Assembly (NCBI GenBank): GCA_036925085.1
Contig: JAUPFP010000001.1
Location: 14,951,354 to 15,015,353 of the forward strand
Source: Brachycybe producta
Taxonomy: Eukaryota > Arthropoda > Diplopoda > Playtdesmida > Andrognathidae
Length of the DNA: 64,000 bases
Direction: 5' to 3'
Under the pieces are notes generated by a model. The model was not told where the DNA came from. It ran no database searches and saw only the letters and a list, made by a program, of their open reading frames with translations. Shown piece after piece: positions 1-10,814 of this stretch. A program made the translations under genes and the position numbers. Each line of letters starts with the position of its first letter. The first letter of the stretch is position 1.

Positions 1-1
1 C

Positions 2-1033
2 AGCGACACTGTTCTGGAACTGGAACTTGAGGATACTTTTGGAAGGATAATTCGAGACACGTTGAACATCGGACATGTCAAACCCAAACACTCGAGGGCG
101 AGTATCTTAGAACAGGAGGGGAGAAATACATGTGGAATCAGCCCACCTCTACAACCTACCGAACCCCTACAACCTACCATACCGCCAAAAAACTCAGAAA
201 AACAATCCATTGAAACTCCACTCACAGAAAAACCACCTACCGAAACTTCTACATCTCCTGAAAATCCAAAACTTGAAATCAAAAAGAAATGATTGAAATT
301 AAAAACACAAAATCCATCGTTAACACCAACCGCTAATCAAAATAGAGAAGAAACAAACGAAATTAGCGATGGAATATCACCAGAAATCAACAAAAGACTC
401 ACCATTAAGACCATCCACGTGATTAAGGACATAAAACCACGTGTTCAGCACATGGAATTAGCAAGGTTAATGTCCTCAATTAAAAACAAAGTCAAAATAG
501 TGGCGGTAACCACCACCCACGCCTGGAAACACAATAAAAACCACGTGGACTTGGAAGAAAACTATCTAATGCATTGTAATCTTCCTCCCATGACGTCACA
601 TCGAGAAGAGAAAGTGAACTCAGTGACCCACTTAAGGTTTCACGTTCAAATCTTCGGTGGGAAAGTCAAACAACTAACAATTCACACCCTAATGCAACAG
701 ATGGAGTTACGTCATCACCGATGGAAATTAAATCACAAGGCAGGGGCCATAAAAGACTTCAAAACAAAGCCCCATGTCAATCAAATATGGAAAATTAATT
801 GGGCCAATCAAGACACCTCCTACGTCATAGAGGGACCCAATCATCAAATTTCACAGTTACCCACCAAAGGGGCTGACCCAACAGTTATCTTTTCAAATTT
901 ATTACATAACTCGATTTTGGATCAAATTGAATTTGCAACTGATTCTTCATTTGCTTTGAAAATCAGAAAGTTTTATTTTTCGAACAAAGAAGTGTATCGC
1001 CTCACGAAAAATTGGATAATTCTCATCGAATGA
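2..1033 (+). pseudogene. Unidentified coding-like ORF, interrupted by one TGA, running in from the left edge
   Basis: One reading frame is open from the left edge to the stop at 1031-1033, apart from a single TGA at 290-292. The first part is rich in Pro, Thr and Glu. After the stop, a Lys/His/Asn-rich stretch of about 245 residues follows, with a motif like IWKINWANQDTSYVIEGP near its centre. A short hydrophobic segment (WWLSPLTTLFLLPV) lies just downstream in another frame at 1093-1137. I recognise no family. The size, the missing start and the repeat-rich setting fit a retroelement third ORF or envelope-like remnant, but that is inference. It could equally be the last exon of an unknown gene. 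Confidence 0.35.
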
Positions 1034-1285
1034 TCCTGGAAGAAAAACAGAAAAATTCTCAGTCACAAAATGTAAATGGTAATGGTGTAATGAGGTGGTG
1101 GTTATCCCCTCTAACAACACTTTTTTTACTCCCAGTTTAGCGATAACATGCCATTCAATTGTGGCATGTGGAGGGGCTGCGATCACCATGAAAAAGGCTC
1201 CTCCAGCGACGAACCCATGGAGGTGGGTGGTGAACCGGCGGGGACCACCCCACCACCCACTAAACCCACTGAATGAACTATAACT

Positions 1286-1671
1286 GTGCAGGCTAATGCG
1301 GGGACCGCTAGTGAGCCTGTCACAATACCATCATCACCTGGGACCATAACCACGACTCCACCTGCTCCTCCCGCGGTCCCTCCAGGAGGAAGACCCCTGT
1401 CTGTTGGCCACTATGCCCGGAGTCTCTACGGGAGAGACTCCTTAACAATCAATGGGCATTGTGGCAACAACAGACGAAGCCTAATCAAACCTTATACATT
1501 GGACATTTCGACCTGGAGGAGAGGTTCCCACATCTGGAACTCCCGGAGCGAGAACGATACGTCATCGGTATGTTGCAGGACACCTCCCTATTCACTGCCA
1601 TCATTGTACCCTGTCTTCCAGTTCGCTGGGGAACTCGTCACCACCACCTTTCACTCCGAAGCCTCTTCCGT
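1286..1671 (+). pseudogene. Proline-rich coding-like remnant with a frame change
   Basis: A Pro/Thr/Ala-rich reading frame opens at 1286. At about 1414 a second frame becomes the more protein-like one, with charged, mixed-composition residues around HFDLEERFPHLELPERERY and no stop until the microsatellite at 1672. The pattern (a low-complexity Pro-rich segment followed by a globular-looking one) suggests the start of a gag-like or accessory ORF with a one-base shift. I do not recognise the product. The neighbouring microsatellite truncates it. Confidence 0.25.
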
Positions 1672-1748
1672 TGTATATATGTATATATATGTATATATAT
1701 GTATATATATGTATATAAACATACATATATATATATATACACATATAT
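1672..1748. repeat. TATATG/TA microsatellite
   Basis: Alternating TATATG and TA units lie between the coding-like remnant on the left and a LINE fragment on the right. The same repeat type flanks the far end of the GypA element at 13271 and continues after LTR-X at 21184. Confidence 0.9.
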
Positions 1749-1756
1749 ATCTATCC

Positions 1757-2122
1757 CCCATAGCCAATCTATTGAATAACTTTGTGAGCCAGGAAATGGC
1801 AACATTCCAAAAGACCTTCCACACCTCTACTGGTATCCCATCTGGCCCTAAAGCCTTCCCTAGCTTCATTTTTCGCAATGCCTGCACAATTTCCTCAGCC
1901 CTAACCTGCTCCACTTCTTCTCTATCATTATTCCTTCCAGTGAAAGGCTCCTGCTCTACCCCCTCATTCATAAGTTTACTAAAATATTCCCCCCACCTGT
2001 TCCGTACTGGCTCCCTACCCCACAATACTTTGCCCCATTATCCTTAACACTCACTACCTTTTCAATATCTCTGCCTTTATTCTCCCGAGCCCTAGCTATT
2101 CTATATACTGCCATTTCTCCTC
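1757..2122 (-). pseudogene. RTE-like LINE fragment, N-terminal part of the reverse-transcriptase region
   Basis: Read on the minus strand this is nearly identical to 50604-50974 of the full-length LINE at 49083-52323. It includes the KALGPDGIPVEVWK segment at the start of the reverse transcriptase. Both ends are abrupt: one joins the TATATG repeat directly and the other joins LTR sequence at about 2119. It has no 3' tail and no target duplication, so it is more likely a rearranged internal piece than a fresh insertion. A few substitutions separate it from the intact copy, so the two diverged recently. Confidence 0.9.
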
Positions 2123-2450
2123 TCCATTTCTCCTGGCTAATTCAGCCAGGAGAGGAGGTCACTGACCTCTAGATCCCAACAAAGGAAAAGATGAATGGTG
2201 GCCATCTTGGCCACCTGTTGAATTGATGAGAGCATCAAAGGTACATGCACAGGCATGAAGGGTTCACTTTCCACTGTCCAGATATAATGGCCGCCGCCAT
2301 ATATATCACCCCCAGGCTGCTCCACCTGGGGGAGGACAGGGACCCTTGCTGGCCATTTTGTCGTCTGCCTGGCAACCAATTTACAAGTGCCTAGCAGACA
2401 ACATGGGAATTTAGTTCTGCTCCCAAAAGGAGCAGAACTGGGTCGTCACA
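2119..2450 (-). repeat. Truncated 3' LTR of the GypA element
   Basis: This stretch closely matches the inner 300 bp of the solo LTR at 62036-62870, including the shared block around GCCGCCGCCATATATATCACC. It ends at 2450 with the same terminus (GTCGTCACA here, GTCATCACA there). On the minus strand the LTR therefore starts TGTGACGACC, directly after a purine-rich tract. About 500 bp of the LTR beyond 2119 are missing and are replaced by the LINE fragment. Confidence 0.8.
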
Positions 2451-2468
2451 ATCCTCTCAACTTCCCTG
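2451..2468 (-). other. Polypurine tract of GypA
   Basis: On the minus strand the 18 bases before the 3' LTR read CAGGGAAGTTGAGAGGAT, mostly purines. Plus-strand DNA synthesis of LTR retrotransposons is primed from such a tract. Its position right against the LTR end supports the minus orientation of the whole element. Confidence 0.65.
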
Positions 2469-5105
2469 ATCCGCCCCGGGATCAGGTCGGCCGAGCCAGC
2501 AAGGATTGCGCCCATGACCCCCACTCAGTTTCAGACTGATTTCTTCGGTGGTGGATTCATCGGAGCCACCATCCACTCCGACATCCACCGACGTATCCAC
2601 CACGAACACATCAGGGTGTTTCTCCACCCGAGACCGAGATTGAAATCAGTCCCCCTGAGTCTTAACGCCTCTTGCTGTCGAAATGCTTCAACGGCAAGAG
2701 TGTCAAGCTGCGGACTGCCGAAGAGTCCGACTTGTCAGAAGGTCTACGAGGGCGGCCGCGGGATCGGACACGCTACCTCGTAGAGGGTGGGTGACAAATT
2801 CCCCCACCATTCCTTCCAAGTCGCAGCCAAGGAGACGCTGGATGTATGGGGCCGCGAGCTGGGCTACACGTACTAGTCCAGCTCCTGTCCCCACCACGTC
2901 TAGAACAGCTAAGCATCTCCTTACCGGGTTGACGACCAGCAACACCAGATAGTCCGTACTGCCAAATGCCAGCACATATCGCATGGCAAATGACGGCAAC
3001 AATGGCGTCCACGGAACTGGGAGTGGCTCCCCCAGACGATAGTATCCGTGGTATTGGTACCCCTCCATTCCCGGTTGGTCCTGCCTCAGACCAAGCCGGT
3101 TATTCAGAAAGACCTCTCCTTCTGAATACGGATCCTCCGCACCAAAGCGTCGACCCTCGCCCTCGGGCTCAGGAGACTTGGCTCTTTCTTCCGGTCCTAG
3201 GGCCACAAAGACCCCGTCATCGGGACCCGGAGAGAAGGGTGTCCTTCCTACAGAAGGCACGGGACCACGTTTGGCAGGAACGTCATTTTTTCCTGCTGGG
3301 CTGCCCCCACCGCTACGTAACGGTGAGCTGACCCAGTGGAGAGTTCCCACCAACCGAACTAACAAGTTCGGTACCGCCACCACCTTCGGGGAGGATGAAG
3401 GTATACCGAGAACGTCTCGCAATGACCTATCATCCATCCGTGCCGTCTTACTCTTGACGGGTATGGTGCGGTTGGCTCCCGGCCAACACGGTAGCACCGC
3501 GTCGGGACTCCTCCTCCTCCGTCTTGATACTTCCACCACCACCAGTCTCCTGGGACCCACGGGTGGAAGCTTTCGGACCTCTCTTCTCATGATGGGCCTT
3601 CTCGCCCTTCTTTTTCTTCTTTTTTTTCTTTTTCTTCTCATGAGAAGGTTGACCGGGCTGGGAGCTGGATGCACCGAAGCTCACAGACTTACCGGGCCGG
3701 TCAGTCTTAGGAGGGTGGTTAGCCCCCTTCGATTGGCCGGACTTACTAGCCGCTGACGTTCTAGCCGAAGCTGTACTAGTCTTTGAACTAGCTCTCGTAG
3801 CCGAACCGACGGTCGAGGATGTTCGTGTCGCCACGAAGCGTCCCTTTCTGTCCCGGGGAAGATTTCTCTTTTCCGGGGCAAGGGTCGGCTGACCCTTGCC
3901 ACCAACAGGTTTAACTGCCGCACCTTGGTGAGGTGCCCTGGCAGCTTGTACCGCCCCCCTTTGGGCGATACGCTGTTGGCCAGCAGCCGTGGTGGCACTC
4001 GCAATAGAAGTGGCACCAACTCCGACGGGAGGTTCCCCTGTACTGAGCGGATTCCTGGCATCAGCTTCCCGCAGGGGCGGAAACTGAGAGGCCTGGAGCT
4101 CAAACTCTTGTCGGCGTGCATCCTTCTTGTCCCGCAGGACAAAGGCAGTAGCAGCAGCTCTCTCAGGATGAGCTGGTGACACAGGGAGAAGACCCACCGC
4201 CGGCGTAAATCTCGCCAAGGCAGCCTTCGTCCTCTCCAACTGTGCCTCCCTCTCTGCCAGGGCTTTCATGCTGGCAGTGTACCGAGCAGCTCCGGACTTC
4301 TTGGTTTTTGAACCGTCCTTACGGAACTGCTGGGTAGGGTACTCCCTAACAAAGTAGCGTTTCCCATCAGACACCAGGAAACCACCTGACGCCGTCTGGT
4401 ACTCTGCGGCTTCGTCCTGCCTTTCCAGGCAGGCCGCTTCCGTCTCCCCAACAGGGTCGACCGGAATTGGACTGCCCTTCCGGGCTGGAGTACCCTCCTG
4501 AGATCCGGTCACAGACAGTTTACCCAGGGAGCCTGATCCTCTCCCTTCAGACTCCGAAGAGTCCTCTGAAGAGAGGATCCGTTGGCCTCTCCACCGCCTG
4601 GAGAAGGGCACCACATCATCTTCCATGGTGTCTATTTCCGCCTCCGTGTCAATGACCAGGGTTCCTCCCAAGGAGGCATCCCTGCTTCTCTCAGCCAGGC
4701 TAGCCAATTCTAGCCGGCTTTGGTCCGCCGGAGGATCACACTTCGCCAAGGAGGTAGCCGCCAAACCGGTGGCCACCTCTTCGACGGGCGTGCTGGCCCG
4801 CACCGGCTCGCCAACCGCCGGGATCTCCATGGCTCCCAACCTAATGGTCGCCCTCGGAGAACCCATGGTGGGAGGTGTGTCAACTGTCCCCAAACAGACC
4901 CATAATATAGTGGGGTCCGCGAAGACGGCTGGGTCACCACAGCGTCCCTCAAAGGTCCACCGTCGGCCAAGTCGGCTATGGCCCGACCCAAAGAATCTGG
5001 GGAGCAAGCGGCATCCGACTCCAACAGCTCTGCATCACCCGGATCCAAAGAGCTGAGGGAGGAGGAACCGCTGCCACCCCCGCCAGTTTCTTCCTTCTCC
5101 GCCAT
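2466..5105 (-). pseudogene. GypA third ORF (env position): low-complexity protein with a small globular C-terminus
   Basis: An ATG at 5105-5103 follows a good splice acceptor. The coding frame shifts at about 4800 and again at about 3550, giving three overlapping segments that together cover roughly 800 residues. The N-terminal two thirds is Ser/Gly/Ala/Lys-rich with a run of lysines (plus-strand Ttc-rich at 3607-3640). The C-terminal part (about 3100-2700) looks folded, with alternating hydrophobic strands such as DYLVLLVVNPVRRCLAVLDVVG. No transmembrane anchor, signal peptide or furin site is visible, so it is not a classical envelope. The C-terminal part loosely resembles the core of Ulp1/C48 cysteine peptidases, but I see no catalytic Cys. 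It follows integrase in the element, and a homologous N-terminus occurs at 30350-30650. Confidence 0.5.
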
Positions 5106-5111
5106 GACTAC

Positions 5112-5837
5112 CTGAAAAAGATCAAAAAATACGGTAAGAATTTGACCTATTATGGTAGGAAACAGTTTCCACGGTCCAAAACCGCGAAAAAACATTTTCC
5201 GGCCGGGCAGGCACCGTGGTCCACGGCCAAAGCCATCCGCATTGGTAATCGCCCGGTCGGAACCGGCCAAAAACATTTTGGGTTGGTCCAACACCCGTAA
5301 TTCTACGTTCGGTACCTTGGGCGGTGATTTCCACGGTACATCACCGTAGGAAATCCCGTTTCCCCCATGCATATCCCGTGACCCACAGTAAAAACCGTCC
5401 TTCATGGGATTCGCACGGTCGGAATCAGCCAAACAGGTGTTTGGACCGTCCAAACCTGGCACCGTCAATTCAGGTTGCTTGGGGAGTGGTTTACACGGAT
5501 CACCACCGTGCAAAACCACTTTCCGTCCGTTAGAACACCGTGGTTTACGGTCGAAACCGTTCTCCACGGTGGTTTCACGGACAGAACCATGTAAAAACAC
5601 CTTTTCACCGTCTAAACTCCGTAGAACTTGGTCACCACCAAGTTCCACGGCGTTCGGGCGGTAAAACACCGTGTTATGCACGGCCCCATCAGCAGTAGCA
5701 TCACCGTCAAAATTATTACGGTGATGCCTCCACCAAAACCACGTGTTCAAGCGGTCAATGACCGCTTGACACACCCAAAAGCAATACAAGAATACGGCCA
5801 AAGGGCAGGAAAAGGAAATTCCCCTTTGGGGACTTAC
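5112..5837 (-). other. Putative 726-bp intron before the GypA third ORF, filled with ACGGT-rich repeats
   Basis: On the minus strand the segment begins GTAAGTCCCC, a near-ideal donor. It ends with a pyrimidine stretch and CAG (TTTGATCTTTTTCAG), seven bases before the ATG of the third ORF. The related copy on the plus strand has GTAAGTCCCT at 29879 and TTCCCTTTTCTACAG ending at 30341 in the same relative places. Inside, short inverted pairs of CACGGT and ACCGTG recur at roughly 73-base spacing (near 5493, 5567 and 5640). One reading frame happens to be open right through, so an unspliced product cannot be excluded. A spliced third ORF is usual for env-bearing retroelements. Confidence 0.55.
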
Positions 5838-6519
5838 TATTTTCTTTGTAGCATCCAATTGTCCTGAATCTTGTCGTTTTCGCCGGTGAAAAGTACGTTT
5901 TTTTATGATATTAGCGGCAAACGTCCGTCTAAATTGTAATTTGCAAACAAGATGGCGTTTAGCCGCTAATGTCACTGGCGAAACGGCTAACAGCGGCGGC
6001 TTGGCGGCTAAAACATCATTAGCCGCCTCCATTGCTGTTACCATAGAGATTTTACCGTCGTCTGCCACAATAGGAGCAGATACACGGCCTGAATCTCCAT
6101 GGAAAGACTCAGGAGAGAGATCTTTAGGAGAAATAACTTCTGCAGACTCCTCTTCGAGTTTGCAGATGGGAATTGTGGATTTCTCCACCCAGTTCCCCTG
6201 GACAACCGCCATCTGTCCGAGACAGACAGGCGGCGCCCAGTCCAGGGGTCACTGCGCTCCCAATCCTTATTTCCTCGGTTCAGGTCCTCATCCCATACCG
6301 GGGAATGACCGGCTCTTTCCCACCAGGACAGGGACTTCCAAAGTCCGTGCACCACCCTGGTGCCTATTGGAGCTTCAGAGGAAGCTTGCAGAACCTCAAA
6401 AGCCCTGGGTTTCCTCGGACGGAGGTAATACCGGGGCCGAGGTGCTTCCTCTGCCTCAGAGTCAGCTTAGGCTGGCCAGAAGGTCCTGGAGAGACATCAT
6501 CCCTCCTCTCACTTCCAGC
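5838..6519 (-). other. GypA region between integrase and the putative splice donor
   Basis: This non-pol stretch follows the integrase stop. Near 5950-6045 it contains several copies of TTAGCCGC and its complement. The same motif cluster (GCGGCTAAT...TTTTAGCCGC) occurs at 29060-29110 in the second copy, so the segment belongs to the element. It may be leader or exon sequence for the third ORF. No convincing protein is seen. Confidence 0.4.
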
Positions 6520-7443
6520 TTACCCAGACTCAGCATCACTGGACCCTTCAGAGTTCGAGGAGGTTTCAGAGCTACCTAGGCCATCTTCCTCACGAACCCC
6601 ACATGTGGGAACGTACGGCTTCAAGTTATCCAAATGAAACCGCTCCCGCACCTTCCGACCATACCCATCTACGAATTCTATCTCGTAGACCAGGTCGGAA
6701 ACCTGCCGGACCACCGTACCCAGTTCAGCCTTGTAAGCGAAATTCCACTTCTTGGCTTGACCGAGCTTCCCAGCCATAGCCCTTATCCAGACCTTATTAC
6801 CAGGCTGGTACCGGGGTGGCTCCACCCGGCCGGCGTCATACCGGCTCTTCTGTCTGGCTTGAGCGGCCGCCAAATTTTGACGAGCACGCTCCTCCACGGC
6901 TTGCTGGTCGGGCAAGTCGCGGACCGGACCGTTAGGAAGGAGATTGTCAATCCCCAACCTAGGCTCACAACCAAACAACAATTGGTACAGAGACACTTCC
7001 GTGCTCTCCTGCACCGCAGTGTTGTAGGCCCACACGGCGGGCCGCAATTTCTCCCACCAATCACGTTGGTCCTTGAGGGGATCAAGGTAACGTTTGATGG
7101 TTTCCATCACGGTCTTGTTCGTACGCTCCGTAAGCCCATTAGCTTGCGGATGGTACGCCGTCATGAAATGCTGCGCTATATTATAGCGCTCCCGGAACTT
7201 TCGCAAAATCTTGCTACAGAACTGGTATCCACGATCCGAGATGAGAGTAGTCGGAGTGCCATACACCGACAAGATCTCATCTTTCAGAAACTTGACAACA
7301 CAAGCGGCCGTAGCCCGTCGTACTGCCTTTGCTACGCCGTACCAGGTGAAGTAATCCACCATGATCAATACATAGGTGACTCCACCCACGGACGCGGAAA
7401 AAGGCCCAACGAAGTTCATTCCCCAGGCATGAACCGGGTACTA
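6520..7443 (-). pseudogene. GypA integrase (core and C-terminal part of pol)
   Basis: The frame encodes a retroviral-type integrase core. The first catalytic Asp is in VDYFTWYG, the second in ISDRGYQF, and the Glu is in NGLTERTNKT. A C-terminal module (WIRAMAGKLGQAKKW through FHLDNLKPYVP) follows, of the kind that binds DNA or target in Ty3/Gypsy elements. The His/Cys zinc-binding part lies in the neighbouring pol segment, cut off by a TAG at 7441-7443. The related copy at 27680 has a Glu codon (GAG) at that point. The true pol terminator is a TAA at 6520-6522. Integrase would insert the cDNA into the genome. Confidence 0.9.
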
Positions 7444-9656
7444 AGGAACTATGGGTTGCAAGAATCCCTGAGCTCTTGCGAACTGTCGTACTCTCTGACA
7501 CACTAAGCATGACTTAACATACTCCACCGTGTCACGTTTCATACCTAACCAGTAGAAACGAGTACGCAACCGTTGGTAGGTCTTGTACACTGCGAAGTGA
7601 CCAGCTTCGGAGCTATCGTGCAACGTCCGCAAGCAGAAGGCTTGAGACAACCTCGGCACAACCAACACAGTTCTTGTACGATCCTGAATGGATTTGATGG
7701 CATACAACAGCTTGTCTGCCATCACGAACTTGAACCTTAAGTTCGAGTCGGGGTCGGTGGAGAGCTCACGCTTCACCTTGGAGCACCAACTGTCGTTGGC
7801 CTGCTCCATTACCCAATCCACCTCAGACCGGATCCGGTAAATCACCTCACCCACGTCGGCTTCGACGTGTTCAGGCAAAGAAGGATCAACAACTTCATTC
7901 ACCGGATACCGACTCAAACAGTCAGCATCCTCGTGAAGTTTCCCCTTCTTGAACTGAATCTTATACCGGTACTCCGGCAACTGCATTTGCCAACGCCCCA
8001 ACCTGCCTTGCAGGTTTTTGGCAGTCTGCAAATGACAGAGCACATGGTGATCTGTTACGATCACAAAGTCCTGGTTAAAGATGTAAGGTCGGAATTTACC
8101 CACGGCAAACATGATCGCCAAGCATTCCTGCTCGGTGACACTATACCGTGTTTCCGGTCCCTTCATGAGACGGCTAGCGTAGGCCAGAACCCGAGGCGCC
8201 TTGTCCTCAGGTAACTTCTGGTATACTACGACACCTAGACCGTACCCACTAGCATCGGTGTGAATTAACACCTCACCACGTGGATCATACATGGTGAGCA
8301 CCGGTTCTTCGGTTAAAAATGCCTTTAATCGCTCAAACGGTAGACCACACTGCTCCGACCAGTCAAAGGACGCATCCTTCCTGGTCAGATCATGCAGTGG
8401 TCTTGCGATCTTGGCGAAGTCCTTAATGAACCTACGGTAGTAGCCGGCCAGCCCAAGAAAACTTCGAACGGCGGTCACCGTTGTAGGGACATCGAACTCT
8501 TCGACTGCTCTTACGAGACCCGGGTCCGGAGCAACTCCCTCAGCACTTACAATGTGACCGAGATATTTGACTATCAAAACCGAAGAAACATTTCTTCGGC
8601 TGGAGTTTCAGCTCCGCCCCTCGTAACAGTCTCAGGACAGTACTCAAGCGTTCGAGAAACTGCTCAAAGGTGCTCCCGAAGACGATAATATCGTCTAGGT
8701 ACACCTAGCAGCTCTCCCACTTTTGTCCCGCCAACAAGAGGTCTAACGCTCTTTGCATAGTGGCAGGAGCATTGCAGAGTCCGAAAGGCATTTTTCGGAA
8801 CTCAAATAGACCTTGAGAGCAAATGAATGCGGTCTTCTCAATGTCTTGCTCCACCATCCTGACCTGCCAGTACCCACTAGCAAGGTCTAGGGTTGCGAAA
8901 TACTTCGCTCCAGCAAGTGAATCGAGGGCATCATCGATGCAAGGAAACGGGTACTGATCCGCCTTAGTCTAGGCATTCAGTCTCTGATAGTCCACACAAA
9001 AACTAAAGCCACCATCCTTCTTGCGAACAAGCAAGATAGGGCTCGCGTAGGGACTATGCGAAGGTTGGATTACCCCTGCATCCAACATCTTCGCTACCTC
9101 TTCTTTCGATTGCACGAGCCGCCGGAGCGGTTCTTCGCAATCCTTCACGCACCGGAGGTAACCCACCGGTATCAATAGTGTGTTCGACGAGCGGCGTTTC
9201 CCCCAGCTCTGTATAATCGAATGCAAAATGATCACGGCGTTCCAGCAGGAACTCCCGAAGCTGTGCCACCTCCTCAGGCTTCAGACTAGGTCCGATTTTA
9301 AGGCACTCTTCGAGAGTGGGTCTAACTTCCGCATTGATGACCCGGCAACCTTTCTTGGTTGCCCCTCTCAACTTAGGTGGAAGCCCCCCTGGTCGACCAT
9401 CTCCATGAGTGGGGTCTCCCCCTCTCAACTTAGATGGATCGTCCAGTCCCACCACTAGGGCTGCCTACACAGCTTGAGCTGTTGCCACACCCTCCCCTGT
9501 CTCCAGGGCAATGGGTACATCGGCGACGTTCTCAAGCCAAATGTCGTAAGAGCCTTCCTCTGTGGCTTCGGCAATTCCTGCCACTGCCAACAGACCACGA
9601 CCACCTAAGGCTTTACGATGGGGCTCAACGAGAAGCAGCTGTCCAGGGCCAGCATG
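7441..9656 (-). pseudogene. GypA reverse transcriptase, RNase H and integrase zinc finger (broken)
   Basis: From the 9.4 kb end downward come: the pre-RT linker; the RT fingers (SPYASPILLVRKKDGG, CVDYQRLNA near 8975-9060); the palm with TLDLASGYWQV; the YLDD active site at about 8690-8702; the thumb (FLGLAGYYRRFI); RNase H (LIHTDASGYGLG, TDHHVL, EDADCLSRYP); and an HHCC-type integrase finger ending CLVCQR. The sense of the element is clear, but it is interrupted. TAG codons lie at 9465-9467, 8969-8971, 8705-8707 and at the 7441 end, and two frame changes lie near 9060-9235 and 8577. The best RT match is the Ty3/Gypsy (Metaviridae) type. It is not functional as written unless TAG is read through. 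Confidence 0.9.
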
Positions 9657-10814
9657 CTATATCAAGCTCACCGAAACTACCTTCCGCTCATGAGCTGATA
9701 ACCATACGTTCTCCAACAGTCGCAGGGAACAAACTTCCCCGCTCCTAATTGGAGAACTGGTCTCGGCAAGCGCGGGTGACACAATGTCAACCCACCCATC
9801 CACCTTTTCAGGCTCCGCAGGCATACCTTCCGGGAACCCAAAAGGAGGGAGTAGCAGAGGCTCCACAGAATCGTGAAGCCTCGCCAACGCCTCCACCACC
9901 GAGTTCAGAAGGTGTACCGAAGTACTCTGCAAAACCTGAACGGCCAGTGCGGCATGAAGAGCATCTGTATGTGCATTCCAGATGTCTTCCCGGAAATACA
10001 CTTTCCGGCTCACGACGTCCAACATTAACCCAAACTGGGAAGCCAGGTCAACACCTATTACGGCTTCCCCTTCACCCTCAATGAGGAGAAGATGGGTATG
10101 GATGGACCGTCCGTGGATTGAAATGTCCACGTACATGACTCCTATCTTGATGGAGTACCCGCTCATGCCCGTAAGGAATGAGGGGAGGCTAACCTCCTGC
10201 ACCGGTAACTCCATCTCCCGTGCCACGGACATGCTCATGACCGATACTTCGGCCCCGGTGTCGACGATCGACTCAACCAGTCGACCATCCATCGACACCA
10301 GAACACGCGGTGCCCCACGCAAGTATGCACGGCTCTGTAATTCTGGAATGGGCAACCGTCGTTGCCCGACATTACTTCTCTGAGCCTCATCCGCTCTCCC
10401 GTCCCCAGGGGACGGTCGTACCGGATGCCCAGGGGCCTGGCTTCCAGTCTCCACTCCAGGAGACTCACCAGGCCTGGGCGACAGCATGGGCGCACCAATG
10501 CTCGAAGCCCTCGTAATGCCCATACCATTCGGACCTTCCTGCCCCTCATCAGGGAAGAAAGGTGCCACCCAGCTCTCCTGCCGGGCAAGCGCAGCTTCCA
10601 GTGTGGGGCTTGGCTCCTGAAATACCCACTGGGTAATTTCTGGGAACATAGACCTAGCCAGAGGCACCCCTGCTTCATGCAGGATACCCACATATCTGGA
10701 GACTGCCCGAAGGTACGCTCCTTCTTTACTCCGCCGGCTTTGCCGGGCACCTGAGTTTTCAAGCATTACCGGTCGACTGCAGCTCAGTTCTGCAGGGACC
10801 GGCACCGGTTTAAC
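9657..10814 (-). CDS. GypA aspartic protease region, -1 frame relative to gag
   Basis: This 382-codon open frame has no ATG near its start and overlaps the end of gag in the -1 frame, so a Gag-Pro-Pol fusion by frameshifting is the simplest reading. The retropepsin motif ESIVDTGAEVSVMS is at about 10245-10285, and the second family motif, AVIGVDLASQFGL, is about 85 residues later. It would act as a homodimer to cleave the polyprotein. The frame ends at a TAG (9657-9659). Beyond it the same frame continues as plausible linker sequence toward RT, so this stop is probably not the natural end. Confidence 0.8.
   Translation of the reverse strand, partial: VKPVPVPAELSCSRPVMLENSGARQSRRSKEGAYLRAVSRYVGILHEAGVPLARSMFPEITQWVFQEPSPTLEAALARQESWVAPFFPDEGQEGPNGMGITRASSIGAPMLSPRPGESPGVETGSQAPGHPVRPSPGDGRADEAQRSNVGQRRLPIPELQSRAYLRGAPRVLVSMDGRLVESIVDTGAEVSVMSMSVAREMELPVQEVSLPSFLTGMSGYSIKIGVMYVDISIHGRSIHTHLLLIEGEGEAVIGVDLASQFGLMLDVVSRKVYFREDIWNAHTDALHAALAVQVLQSTSVHLLNSVVEALARLHDSVEPLLLPPFGFPEGMPAEPEKVDGWVDIVSPALAETSSPIRSGEVCSLRLLENVWLSAHERKVVSVSLI
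10769..10814 (-). promoter_or_regulatory. Predicted -1 ribosomal frameshift signal between GypA gag and pro-pol
   Basis: On the minus strand the gag frame reads G TTA AAC at 10814-10808, 26 bases before the gag stop codon. After a 5-base spacer comes a two-part hairpin at 10802-10769: CCGGTC pairs with GACCGG, then CTGCAG pairs with CTGCAG around a 7-base loop, with a C bulge on one side and a TC bulge on the other. GTTAAAC is the heptamer known from equine arteritis virus. The protease frame lies in the -1 phase, as this signal would require. Confidence 0.6.

Noticed and set aside
4710..6212. A single 500-codon protein spanning 6212-4710 (minus)
   Set aside because: It would fuse post-integrase sequence, an intron-like repeat region with matching splice sites, and the third ORF. 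The second copy has no open frame there. Kept only as an alternative.
8577..9235. Programmed frameshifts inside GypA RT
   Set aside because: Both changes are +1 type, lie inside conserved RT motifs, and have no slip site. They are ordinary indels.
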